Positions 1 through 6,995 are shown, counted from the first letter of the stretch. The stretch is DNA of 12,739 nucleotides from Actinobacteria bacterium 13_1_20CM_4_69_9 (GCA_001920085.1 MNJC01000133.1:1-12739); one strand, 5' to 3'. Notes: generated by a model from the sequence alone, not told the origin. Numbers and translations: made by a program.

Positions 1-1
1 A

Positions 2-529
2 GAGGTCGACTACGACATCGCAGCGCCGAAGCACGCCTTCTTTCGCTTCCTGCTCGAACGGCGGCCGGTGCTGCTGCACGGCACCGGCCACCCGGGGATC
101 GAACGGTTCGAGCCGCAGCGCCAGACCGACTACGACAACGAATGGACGAACGCGGTCTTCGCGACGGACGACCCGATCTGGCCGATCTTCTTCGCGACCG
201 TCAACAGACCGGTCGCGCGCTCTTTGATCAACGCCTGCAGCCGCCGGTACGGCGAGAGCCACTATTACTTCTCCATCGGGACGGATCCCGCGCGCGCCGA
301 CGCGTGGCGCAGCGGTTGGATCTACGTCGTGCCACGCGAGACGTTCCGCCTGCATCCTTCGGGCCCCGAATGGCTGAGCCCGAGCGCAGTCCGACCTCTC
401 GCGCGCCTCCGCGTCGATCCTGCGGACTTCCCTTTCATCGACGACGTCGTCCAGCACTCGCTCGGTGAACCCGTCGGTCGCGCCGTGGTGCGGGCGACCC
501 TCCTGCGCGCCCTCCGGGGTAAGCTCTAG
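2..529 (+). CDS. hypothetical protein, 5' end outside window
   Basis: The frame is open from base 2 to the TAG at 527-529, so the visible 175 residues are the C-terminal part of a longer protein. I do not recognise the family. An early block reads LLHGTGHPGIERF and is followed about 20 residues later by AVFATDDPIWPIFFATVNR. That pairing (His-Gly motif, then a hydrophobic 'vfAt-d' strand) loosely recalls ADP-ribosyltransferase-fold or RNA 2'-phosphotransferase-like proteins, but this is a weak impression, not an assignment. The middle is rich in Tyr and Trp (YYF, WIYVVPRETF). There is no membrane segment or signal peptide in the visible part. The aminotransferase start codon lies 4 bases after the stop, so the two genes are probably cotranscribed. 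Confidence 0.75.
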   Translation, partial: EVDYDIAAPKHAFFRFLLERRPVLLHGTGHPGIERFEPQRQTDYDNEWTNAVFATDDPIWPIFFATVNRPVARSLINACSRRYGESHYYFSIGTDPARADAWRSGWIYVVPRETFRLHPSGPEWLSPSAVRPLARLRVDPADFPFIDDVVQHSLGEPVGRAVVRATLLRALRGKL

Positions 530-533
530 GCCG

Positions 534-1799
534 GTGGCGATCGTCGAGTCCAATACCGAGCTCGGCCGCCAGGTCGTCGAAGACGCGAAGCGGTACGTCC
601 TGCACTCGTGGTCGGTGCAGAACGCGCTCGATCCCATCCCCGTCGCCGGCGGCGAGGGGCGCTATTTCTGGGATTTCGACGGCAAGCGCTACCTCGACTT
701 CGCCTCACAGCTCGTCAACGTGTCGATCGGCCACCAGCATCCGAAGGTCGTAGCGGCGATCAAGGAGCAGGCCGAGAAGCTGTGCACGATCGGGCCGCCG
801 ATGGCGACCGAGCCGCGCTCGACGCTGGCGCGGATGCTCGCGGAGGTCACGCCCGGCGACCTGGAGATGTCGTTCTTCACGAACGGGGGCGCCGAGGCGA
901 ACGAGAACGCGATCAGGCTCGCGCGCTGGTACACGGGCCGCCACAAGATCATCGCGCGCTACCGCTCGTACCACGGCGCGACCGGCGGCGCGATCACGCT
1001 CACCGGCGATCCCCGCCGCTGGCCCGCCGAGCCGGGAATCCCCGGCGTCGTGCGCATGCTCGACCCGTACACGTACCGGTGTCCGGCCGGGCACCCCGAC
1101 CCCTGCCCCGTGTGCACCGGTGGGCCGCACCTGGAGGAGATCCTGCAGTACGAGGGCCCGCACACCGTCGCCGCAGTGATCCTCGAGACGGTCACGGGGA
1201 CGAACGGCATCATCGTTCCTCCCGACGGCTACCTGCAGTCGATCCGCGAGGTTTGCGACAAGTACGGGATCCTGCTGATCGCCGACGAGGTCATGGCCGG
1301 GTTCGGCCGCACCGGCAAGTGGTTCGGCGTCGAGAACTGGGACGTCGTTCCCGACATCCTCAGCGTGGCCAAGGGGATCAACTCCGGCTACATCCCGCTC
1401 GGCGCCATGATCGTCCGCAAGGCGATCGCCGACTGGCTGCGCGACAAGTACTTCGCCGGCGGCCTCACGTACTCCGGGCATCCGCTCGCGTGCGCGTCCG
1501 CGGTCGCGTCGATCGAGGCGTTCAAGGAGGAAGGCATAGTCGAGCACGCGGCGGAGATGGGCCCCGTGTTCGCGGAGCAGCTGCGCGGACTGCAGGACAA
1601 GCATCCGTCGATCGGCGAGGTGCGCGGCCTCGGGTGCTTCTGGGGCATCGAGCTCGTCAAGAACCGTGAGACGCGCGAGCCTCTCGTCCCGTTCAACGCG
1701 ACCGGCGAGGCCTTCGCTCCCGTCGCGCGCGTCTACAAGGCTGCGCTCGATCGCGGCCTGTACCTGATGACGCACTGGAACGTCGTGGCAACGCCGCCG
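534..1799 (+). CDS. class III PLP-dependent aminotransferase, C-terminus lost
   Basis: Fold-type I aminotransferase of the omega-amino acid/taurine transaminase group. It would transfer an amino group from an amine or omega-amino acid to a keto acid using pyridoxal phosphate in the cytosol. Visible features from the GTG at 534: N-terminal HSWSVQN (25-30), the PLP-phosphate loop FFTNGGAEANENAI (114-127), SYHGAT (145-150), the PLP-pyridine Asp251 in IADEVMAGFGRTG, and the Schiff-base Lys280 in SVAKGINSGYIPLG. A Cys/His cluster, CPAGHPDPCPVC, spans 183-194. Similarity stops near residue 418 (HWNVV). Family members continue about 30-35 residues further, but here no stop follows and the frame stays open to 2297 with low-complexity sequence. 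The end given marks where recognisable sequence ceases. An upstream ATG/GTG at 465 in this frame reads the previous gene out of frame and was not used. The exact substrate cannot be told. Confidence 0.85.
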
Positions 1800-1816
1800 T
1801 CCGGCGCGCACTCCTC

Positions 1817-2020
1817 GTGTTCGCCGCGGGCGGTGATCTCCACCGCGAGCCGGCGCTCGACGACCCCGCGGTCCTCGAGCTCGCACGCGACCTCGACACC
1901 TCTGCCCGGCGCGAGGCGCTGCTCGCCGGATCCGACGAGCTCTCCTCGCTCGGCGACGCGGATCTCGCCTGGCGCGCCTACGCCTGCGGTTTGCTCGCGG
2001 ACGCTCTGGGTGAAGAGTGA
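1817..2020 (+). CDS. small soluble protein, apparent 5' truncation
   Basis: A 67-residue frame starting at a GTG at 1817 and ending in TGA at 2018-2020. Coherent sequence continues upstream without a start codon: RRALLVFAAGGDLHRE begins about 1802, in the middle of the region where the aminotransferase loses its reading frame. The native start therefore appears to have been removed by the same event. The protein is charged and helical (ELARDLDTSARREALL, DLAWRAYACGLLADALGEE) and has no membrane segment. I recall short proteins beginning RRALL-FAAGGD-HRE in related actinobacteria but know no function. The acidic protein starts 5 bases after its stop. Confidence 0.55.
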   Translation: MFAAGGDLHREPALDDPAVLELARDLDTSARREALLAGSDELSSLGDADLAWRAYACGLLADALGEE

Positions 2021-2025
2021 GGACG

Positions 2026-2166
2026 ATGAGCGAGAAGCGCTTCGACGACGAGCTGGAAGAGCCGGGCGACAAGCTCGAGGATCAGGACGACGACAACGCG
2101 TCGAACGACGGCGAGCCGTGGGCGAAGACGTCCAGCGGGAACGCCGACGACGTGACGTCAGACTGA
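2026..2166 (+). CDS. 46-residue acidic protein
   Basis: An ATG at 2026 is preceded by a good purine-rich ribosome binding site (AGTGAGGA, about 2015-2022). The product of 46 residues begins MSEKRFDDELEEPGDK and contains about 17 Asp/Glu, including a DQDDD run, against few basic residues. There is no hydrophobic segment. It is probably disordered and cytosolic; the function is unknown. It follows the preceding small gene by 5 bases, suggesting one transcript. Its stop overlaps by 9 bases the stop of the convergent membrane-protein gene on the other strand. The frame is short, so support comes from the ribosome binding site, operon spacing and coherent composition. Confidence 0.55.
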   Translation: MSEKRFDDELEEPGDKLEDQDDDNASNDGEPWAKTSSGNADDVTSD

Positions 2167-2658
2167 CGCCCGCGACGCCAGGCGCGCGATCGCCGCGACC
2201 GCGAGCACCGCGGCGGCGACGCCGGCCGCCTCGAGCCCGACCCCGCCCGACGCACCCGTCGCCACGACGAGCACGAGACTGCCGACCAGGGCCGTGACGA
2301 TCGCACCGGCGGCGATCCCCGCGATGCGCCGCAGCAGCACGGCGCCCTCGCTCCTCGACGGCGAGCGCTCGAGCGACCAGAAGCCGAGCTCGGCGGCGAC
2401 GAACAGCGCGGCTGCGACGGCCGGCGCCCATTCGTCCACCGCGCCGTTGCGCACGCCGAGGAACACCGCATAGGACGCGCCGACGAGGGCGAGGCCGAAC
2501 GGAAAGACCGAGCGCCAGCGCGTCGCGAGGGCGAACGCCATCAGCGCGCCGCCTGCGGCGCCGACGCTGCCGACGACTGCCGGCAGCCGCTCGCTCGACA
2601 CATCCGAGTACGCGACGACCGCCGCCGCCGCGATCAGCGCGGCGGCTGCCGTCGTCAC
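2158..2658 (-). CDS. polytopic membrane protein, last gene of MoxR operon
   Basis: 166 residues from a GTG whose bases overlap the DUF58 stop (GTGA, 2655-2658), so translation is probably coupled. Five to six hydrophobic segments are visible, roughly residues 3-17, 26-46, 50-68, 76-95, 110-134 and 140-161. The loop near 96-110 (SLERSPSRSEGAVLLRR) is basic and probably cytoplasmic. No enzymatic motif was recognised. In many MoxR-DUF58 operons this position holds a transglutaminase with an N-terminal multi-helix membrane domain. This protein has only helices and no Cys-His-Asp transglutaminase core, so it could be a reduced counterpart or unrelated. Confidence 0.8.
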   Translation of the reverse strand: MTTAAAALIAAAAVVAYSDVSSERLPAVVGSVGAAGGALMAFALATRWRSVFPFGLALVGASYAVFLGVRNGAVDEWAPAVAAALFVAAELGFWSLERSPSRSEGAVLLRRIAGIAAGAIVTALVGSLVLVVATGASGGVGLEAAGVAAAVLAVAAIARLASRASV

Positions 2659-3917
2659 GCGCTCGCTGCTCTGGCGCGACGCCGGTATGCGCTCACCTCC
2701 TCCAACGCGGCGGCGAGCGACGTCTCGTCGCCCCAGACCGCGACCGGAATGCCGGCCCGCTCGAAGCGGCCGCGCACCGCCTCGCGATGCAGCCGCAGCA
2801 GCCGGTCGGCGAGCTCACCCGCCTCCCCACTCGGCTCGGGCAGCAACGAGAGCGGCGAGATCTCGATCACGACGAGGTCGAAGCCGCGCCCGCGCAGATC
2901 GAGCAGTGCCGCCTCGGAGCGGTCGTCGATCAGCGGCGTCAGCGCAAGCACGAGCGCCTGGGGCGGCAGCGTTCGCCTCGGAACGGTGCTGATGTCGCGC
3001 CACGCATAGCTGAGGACGATCTGGGTGTCGAGCATCGCGTCGACGATCCGGTAGAGCTGCACGGCGCCCGTCGTCGGCAAGAGCCAGTTGAGGATGCCGC
3101 CGAACGTGACGAACCCGACGCGATCCTTCTCTCGCAGATAGCGTGCGGCGAGCGTGCCGGCGGCGCGCAGGGCGGGATCGAGCGTACTGCGTTCTCCGCG
3201 GCGCGCCTCCGCGAACGAGTCGAGCAGGATGACGACGTCCGCGTTGCGCTCGGCGTGATGCTCGTTGATCCAGAGCTCGCCGCGCCGCGCGCTCGCACGC
3301 CAGTTGACATGGCGGATGCGGTCGCCGGGCACGAACGGCCGCAGGTCGGCGAACTCGATCCCCTCTCCCTTCTGCCGCGCGACGTGGTTGCCTGCGAAGA
3401 CCTGCGTCTCGAGTGGCCGCAGCAGGTTCCGCACGCTCTCCTCGGACGGATACACCTTCAAGGGCACGCGGCGGTCGAGGACGAGCTCGCGCCGGAACAG
3501 GCCGAACCAGTCGTGCGTCCGCACGTAGACGCGGCCGACCCGGTAAGCGCCCCAGCGCTCGCACCGCAGCCTGTAGGTCAACTCGCGCCGCTCGCCGTCG
3601 GCGAGCCGAACCTGGACCGGGTTCTTGCCGTCTTGCATGAAGAGCTGCCGCGGGAGCTGGAGCAGAACCTCGACGCGCTCGGCGCCCACGGCCGCGACGA
3701 GCGCGACCCGGACGTCCACTTCGTTGCCCTCGAGCTTCCGCTCCGCACTGAGCTCCACCTCGGCGTCGAGACTGGGCCGGCGCGCGAGCAGGAGCCCGAT
3801 CGCAGCCGCCAGCGCGAACGGCGCGGCGACCACGACGAGCTCCGGGCGTCGCGTGGCGAGCGCCGCGAGCAGCGCGAGCGCCGCCAGGCCTGCATACGCG
3901 CCGAGCTTCGGCGTCAC
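2655..3917 (-). CDS. DUF58 domain protein (VWA-like, MoxR partner)
   Basis: 420 residues from the GTG at 3917, which overlaps the MoxR stop (GTGA, 3914-3917). Two hydrophobic helices near residues 7-21 and 26-45 anchor it in the membrane, followed by a beta-rich segment (51-155). The DUF58 signature GEGIEFADLRPFVPGDR (184-200), continuing IRHVNWRASARRGELWINEH, is unmistakable. A VWA-like Rossmann part follows with VVILLDSFAE (228-237); the metal-site motif is DSFAE rather than a clean DxSxS, so metal binding is uncertain. Proteins of this family act with MoxR AAA+ ATPases, often in assembly or activation of cell-envelope complexes. The longer upstream frame in this reading frame is a shadow of MoxR and was excluded. 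Confidence 0.92.
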   Translation of the reverse strand: MTPKLGAYAGLAALALLAALATRRPELVVVAAPFALAAAIGLLLARRPSLDAEVELSAERKLEGNEVDVRVALVAAVGAERVEVLLQLPRQLFMQDGKNPVQVRLADGERRELTYRLRCERWGAYRVGRVYVRTHDWFGLFRRELVLDRRVPLKVYPSEESVRNLLRPLETQVFAGNHVARQKGEGIEFADLRPFVPGDRIRHVNWRASARRGELWINEHHAERNADVVILLDSFAEARRGERSTLDPALRAAGTLAARYLREKDRVGFVTFGGILNWLLPTTGAVQLYRIVDAMLDTQIVLSYAWRDISTVPRRTLPPQALVLALTPLIDDRSEAALLDLRGRGFDLVVIEISPLSLLPEPSGEAGELADRLLRLHREAVRGRFERAGIPVAVWGDETSLAAALEEVSAYRRRARAASA

Positions 3918-4888
3918 CGGGGCGGCGCGGCGAGGTCCTCGGCAGCGGGTGTCGGGACCGTGTCGAGCACCTCGCGCACGACGTCCTCCGGTCGCACGCG
4001 CTGCACCCACAGCTCCGGCTTCAGCATCAGCCGGTGCGACAGCGCAGGGACCGCGACCGCTTTGACGTCCTCCGGCGTGACGAAGTCGCGGCCGTCGAGC
4101 AGCGCCTTCGCGCGGCCGAGCTTGAGCAGGGCGAGCGCTCCGCGCGGGCTCGCGCCGACCTGCGCACGCTGGCTCGTGCGCGTCGCGGCCACCAGGTCGA
4201 CGATGTAGTAGCCGACGGCCTCCGACACGTGCACCTGCTCGAGCGCCTGCTGCATCTCGAGCAGGCCCTGACGGTCGGTGACCGGCCCGAGCTCGATCTC
4301 GTCGGCCCCCCGCTCCAGGCGCTGCTCCAGGACGGCCCACTCGTCGTCTCGGCCCGGGTAGCCCACGCGCAGGCGCAGCAGGAAGCGGTCGAGCTGGGCC
4401 TCCGGCAGCGGATACGTGCCCTCGTACTCGATCGGGTTCTGCGTCGCGATGACGAGGAACGGACGCTCGAGCTCGTTCGTGCGGCCCTCGATCGTGACCT
4501 GCCGCTCCTGCATCGCCTCGAGCAACGCAGCCTGCGTCTTCGGAGGAGCGCGGTTGATCTCGTCTCCGAGCAGGAGGTTGGTGAAGATCGGGCCGGGCCG
4601 GAACTCGAAGTCGCCTGTCCGCTGGTTGAAGATCGACGAGCCGGTGACGTCCGAGGGCATCAGGTCCGGCGTGAACTGGATCCGGGAGAAGGTCATGTCG
4701 AACGCCCGGGCGAAGCTCCGTGCGATCAGCGTCTTGGCCAGCCCCGGGAAGTCCTCGATCAAGACGTGGCCGTCGGCGAGGAACCCGAGCAGGACGAGCT
4801 CGAGCGCCTCACGCTTGCCGACGACGGCCCGCTCGATCTCCGCCAGGACGCGCTCAGCCCGCGCGCCCGCATCCTCGATGGAGGTCAG
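3914..4888 (-). CDS. MoxR-family AAA+ ATPase, probable CTG start
   Basis: 324 residues, the usual MoxR length. Walker A is EDFPGLAKT (45-53), Walker B is LLLGDEINRAPPKTQAALLEAMQE (106-129), sensor 1 is ATQNPIEYEGTYPLPEAQLDRF (148-169), and a lid domain runs to SHRLMLKPELW (284-294). MoxR proteins are chaperone-like ATPases that remodel VWA/DUF58 partners. No ATG, GTG or TTG lies near the conserved N-terminus. A CTG at 4888 sits in a four-base overlap (CTGA) with the preceding stop and has GGAGG at 4893-4897, so it is my chosen start. The frame stays open upstream to an ATG at 5371, but that stretch is arginine-rich shadow of the previous gene. An ATC codon 9 bases downstream is a less likely alternative. 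Confidence 0.9.
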   Translation of the reverse strand: MTSIEDAGARAERVLAEIERAVVGKREALELVLLGFLADGHVLIEDFPGLAKTLIARSFARAFDMTFSRIQFTPDLMPSDVTGSSIFNQRTGDFEFRPGPIFTNLLLGDEINRAPPKTQAALLEAMQERQVTIEGRTNELERPFLVIATQNPIEYEGTYPLPEAQLDRFLLRLRVGYPGRDDEWAVLEQRLERGADEIELGPVTDRQGLLEMQQALEQVHVSEAVGYYIVDLVAATRTSQRAQVGASPRGALALLKLGRAKALLDGRDFVTPEDVKAVAVPALSHRLMLKPELWVQRVRPEDVVREVLDTVPTPAAEDLAAPPR

Positions 4889-5400
4889 ATCGCCTCCAGC
4901 TCGTCCACGACGAGGCGCAGCTCGTCGACCGTGGGGCCGCTCGCCAGCCGGTCGACCGGCGGCCGCCGGTCCGGGCGCACGACGTCCCAGGCTTGGTTGC
5001 CGACAAGCTCGTGCGCACGGGCCGGCTCCGAGTCGAGCTCGACGCCGAAACGCGACCGGAGCCGGTGTGCGGCGACGTCGCGCAGCAGCGGACGCAGGCG
5101 CGAGTAGAAGTGGAACGCGCTGTAGGTCGACAGCTCGAGCTCGCGCACGAGCGGTGGCTCGCCCGATTCCGGCGGAGTGCGGCGCATGGCGGCGAGCGCC
5201 GCGTCGAACGGCGACGTGCGCTGCGCACGGACCTGGGCGCGCGTGGCGCGCACGAGCGCGAGCAGAGCAACCGCGCCGATGCACAGCAGGTAGACGTCGA
5301 GGACGATCGCGTACGCCCCGGAGCTCGCGGCCGCGGCGACACCTGCAGCCGCGGTGACGACGAGGCCCCACTTGACGGCGCGGGCCGCGATCCGGTTCAT
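4885..5400 (-). CDS. two-helix membrane protein in MoxR operon
   Basis: 171 residues from an ATG at 5400 that overlaps the DUF4129 stop (ATGA, 5397-5400). Two hydrophobic segments (about 12-28 and 31-51) are separated by a very short turn and followed by a cytoplasmic-looking charged region. That region has ELELSTYSAFHFYSRLRPLLR (87-107) and a C-terminal part ending PTVDELRLVVDELEAI. I recognise no named family. Its fixed place between the DUF4129 gene and MoxR, with overlaps on both sides, says it is a component of the same envelope-associated complex, perhaps an adaptor between the ATPase and the membrane. That role is inferred from context only. Confidence 0.85.
   Translation of the reverse strand: MNRIAARAVKWGLVVTAAAGVAAAASSGAYAIVLDVYLLCIGAVALLALVRATRAQVRAQRTSPFDAALAAMRRTPPESGEPPLVRELELSTYSAFHFYSRLRPLLRDVAAHRLRSRFGVELDSEPARAHELVGNQAWDVVRPDRRPPVDRLASGPTVDELRLVVDELEAI
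4893..4897 (-). promoter_or_regulatory. ribosome binding site of MoxR (GGAGG)
   Basis: GGAGG on the minus strand lies inside the end of the 171-residue gene, 4 bases before CTG 4888. Together with the CTGA overlap it decides the start of MoxR in the absence of any standard start codon nearby. Confidence 0.5.
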
Positions 5401-6269
5401 GCGGCGATCGTCTCCTCCCGCTGCAGGTCGTCGCGGATCGCCACCAGCGCGTCGATCGCCTCCTCCTTCATCGCGTCGTCGATCTCGTGACCGCTGAACT
5501 TGGCGTATTCGAACAACCTCGTCAAGCTGACAACGGCGCTCTCGCGCACGTGCAGCCCGCGGAGGATGCTCCCGAGATATTCGAGCGGGGCCTCGGCGCG
5601 ATGACGCGCCAACCCGTGGCGCGCGAGCGTCCGCTCCATCAGCGCGTAGGCGGCGATCACGGCGCGCCGCGCGTCCCGTTCGCTTCGCAGATCGTCGATC
5701 GTCGTCTCGATCGCGCTCACCATGTCGGCCTCGAGGCCGTGATCCGCGAGGAGCGGCGCCAGTCGTCGCCGGCTGCGCACGTACATCCAGACGCCGCCGA
5801 GCAGCACGAGCCCCCCGATGCCCAGCACGAGCGGCCACTCGAAGTGCGCCTGGCGGGCCGGCGTCGCCGGCAGGTGGCGGATGCGATTCCGACTGTTGCC
5901 CGGGCGCGCCTGCGCCCGCTGCACCTTCGCCGCCTGCTCGCGCAGATGCCCGTGCTCGATGGCGTAGTAGCCGATCGCGGTCAGCACGCCCATCAGGACG
6001 AGCACCAGGACGAAGTTCTTCAGCCAGTGCGACCCTGGATCGTGCCAGCGATCCTTGTAGCGGAGGAAGGCCACGATGATCGCGGCGATGATCACGACGT
6101 ACGCGACGGCGAGCAGCGTGATGAAGCCGTCCTGCACGCTGTTCGGGACGGGCCGCGTCGCGACGTGCCCACTCGTCCCAGGATGCGTCCCGCGTGCGGC
6201 CATCGCGACGAGCGCGAGCAGAGCGATGAGCCCGGCCGCGAGCCCCGCCGCTTTCAAGGTTCGTCCCAT
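5397..6269 (-). CDS. DUF4129 domain membrane protein
   Basis: 290 residues from ATG 6269. Hydrophobic segments lie near 8-25, 48-69, 86-103 and 145-164. The C-terminal cytoplasmic part, AAYALMERTLARHGLARHRAEAPLEYL (206-231) to LFEYAKFSGHEI (252-263), matches the DUF4129 pattern known from the tail of transglutaminase TgpA-type proteins and from stand-alone genes in MoxR-DUF58 operons. A GTG at 6287 would add six residues and overlap the previous gene by 13 bases. ATG 6269 is preferred because GGCGGGA (6279-6285) lies 9 bases upstream and the start then falls 5 bases after the previous stop. It probably anchors or regulates the MoxR/DUF58 assembly at the membrane. Confidence 0.88.
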   Translation of the reverse strand: MGRTLKAAGLAAGLIALLALVAMAARGTHPGTSGHVATRPVPNSVQDGFITLLAVAYVVIIAAIIVAFLRYKDRWHDPGSHWLKNFVLVLVLMGVLTAIGYYAIEHGHLREQAAKVQRAQARPGNSRNRIRHLPATPARQAHFEWPLVLGIGGLVLLGGVWMYVRSRRRLAPLLADHGLEADMVSAIETTIDDLRSERDARRAVIAAYALMERTLARHGLARHRAEAPLEYLGSILRGLHVRESAVVSLTRLFEYAKFSGHEIDDAMKEEAIDALVAIRDDLQREETIAA

Positions 6270-6274
6270 CCGCG

Positions 6275-6712
6275 TTAGTCCCGCCACTCGGCGACCGTCG
6301 CGACGACCTCGTCGAGCGTCGTGCAGATCGTGCCGGCGGCCTCGATGCAGCCGTGCACGAACAGGTTCAACCCGTGCCCCTCGTGGCCGAGCGTGCCGCG
6401 CAGGTCGGTGAGCAGCCCGACGATGCCCTTCTTGCTCTCGTCGTCCTGCATGAGCGCATAGAAGATGCCGATCTCGCAGGCGGTGCCGTCGTCGACCATC
6501 GGGCCGTCGAGCAGGGCGACGACCGCGTCGGCATTCGAGAGGCCCTGCCAGTCCTTCGCGAAGATCGTCTCGGGTCGTGTGTCCGGCAGCGCGAGCGCGT
6601 GCTCGTGCGGGACGAAGACCTCGATTCCGTCAGCCCGCAGGCGGGCGGCGCAGTCGTCGATGAACGACCGCTCGTAGGGAGTGAAGAGCGGCCCCGCAAA
6701 GTAGACCCGCAC
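6275..6712 (-). CDS. nucleoside 2-deoxyribosyltransferase-like protein
   Basis: 145 residues from a GTG at 6712; the preceding in-frame codon is a stop, so this start is fixed at the 5' side. GGAGG lies about 13 bases upstream, rather far. The fold is the nucleoside deoxyribosyltransferase/DRHyd Rossmann type: MRVYFAGPLF at the N-terminus (substrate-loop Gly-Pro), ADAVVALLDGPMVDDGTACEIG (61-82) with Asp75 and the nucleophile-position Glu80, and NLFVHGCIEAAG (116-127) at the end. Members cleave or exchange N-glycosidic bonds in (deoxy)nucleosides or nucleotides. The natural substrate cannot be told from the sequence. The DUF4129 gene begins 5 bases after its stop, so it is the likely first gene of that operon. 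No signal peptide is seen. Confidence 0.9.
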   Translation of the reverse strand: MRVYFAGPLFTPYERSFIDDCAARLRADGIEVFVPHEHALALPDTRPETIFAKDWQGLSNADAVVALLDGPMVDDGTACEIGIFYALMQDDESKKGIVGLLTDLRGTLGHEGHGLNLFVHGCIEAAGTICTTLDEVVATVAEWRD

Positions 6713-6848
6713 TCACCAACCCTAACCTCCGTCCCAGGTCCAGCCGGCCGGTGTGAAGGCGGAGTCGTCGGCTGCGTGGGCGAATTCTGGGCTCGTACGC
6801 ACCGAGTGTGCCGGACGCCCGTGCGGTCAGGGCATCACTCGAAAGGGT

Positions 6849-6873
6849 GAACGCCCGCATGGTGCGGGCGTTC
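6849..6873 (-). terminator. hairpin after microprotein gene, candidate terminator
   Basis: A perfect 11-bp stem (GAACGCCCGCA / TGCGGGCGTTC) with a 3-base loop begins 12 bases after the minus-strand stop at 6885. On the minus strand the stem is followed by ACCCTTTCG, a weak T tract. It probably ends transcription of the microprotein (and histidine kinase) unit. The neighbouring plus-strand CACTC-GAAA-GGGTG at 6836-6849 can form a second small hairpin. Confidence 0.5.
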
Positions 6874-6884
6874 GTCTCGATCGT

Positions 6885-6983
6885 TCAGTGGGGGAAGTGC
6901 TCCCACTTCCAGCCGGCGCAGAGTGACGCAACGAGCGCCGCAGCCGGAACGGAGGCGCGGACGAGCCAGTGTCGTAGCCGCAT
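6885..6983 (-). CDS. 32-residue membrane microprotein
   Basis: A short gene starting at ATG 6983 and ending in TGA at 6885-6887. The peptide begins MRLRHWLVRASVPAAALVAS and ends LCAGWKWEHFPH. It has a basic N-terminus, one hydrophobic stretch (about residues 7-24) and a polar aromatic tail, as expected for a single-pass membrane peptide with N-terminus inside. The Cys at 22 does not sit in a proper lipobox. Support comes from the strong ribosome binding site AAGGAG with 6-base spacing and the hairpin right after the stop. It lies 84 bases downstream of the histidine kinase stop on the same strand, so it could be cotranscribed with it. I do not recognise a named family. Confidence 0.6.
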   Translation of the reverse strand: MRLRHWLVRASVPAAALVASLCAGWKWEHFPH

Positions 6984-6989
6984 TCGATT

Positions 6990-6995
6990 CTCCTT
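6990..6995 (-). promoter_or_regulatory. strong ribosome binding site of the microprotein (AAGGAG)
   Basis: AAGGAG on the minus strand, 6 bases before ATG 6983. It is one of the best ribosome binding sites in the window and the main argument that the 32-codon frame is a gene. Confidence 0.6.

Noticed and set aside
465..533. Earlier start for the aminotransferase at 465
   Set aside because: This part reads the end of the previous gene in another frame and has no similarity to the family N-terminus; GTG 534 fits.
705..2072. 455-codon minus-strand frame opposite the aminotransferase
   Set aside because: It is an antisense mirror of a conserved gene, Arg/Asp-rich, with no motif.
1800..2297. Open continuation of the aminotransferase frame to 2297
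   Set aside because: The translation is Arg/Ser/Pro-rich and overlaps two better supported frames and a convergent gene, as expected of a chance open frame in GC-rich DNA.
2787..4208. Long plus-strand frames opposite the DUF58 and MoxR genes
   Set aside because: They are antisense shadows with biased composition and no recognisable domain.
4889..5371. N-terminal extension of MoxR to an ATG at 5371
   Set aside because: It is an arginine-rich shadow of the 171-residue gene, and MoxR proteins are about 320 residues.
6825..6875. CAGGGC...CTCGAAAGGGTG..ACGC resembles part of the c-di-GMP-I (GEMM) riboswitch
   Set aside because: The conserved stretch after ACGC (AAAGCC) and the second helix with its receptor are absent, and no plus-strand gene follows for it to control.
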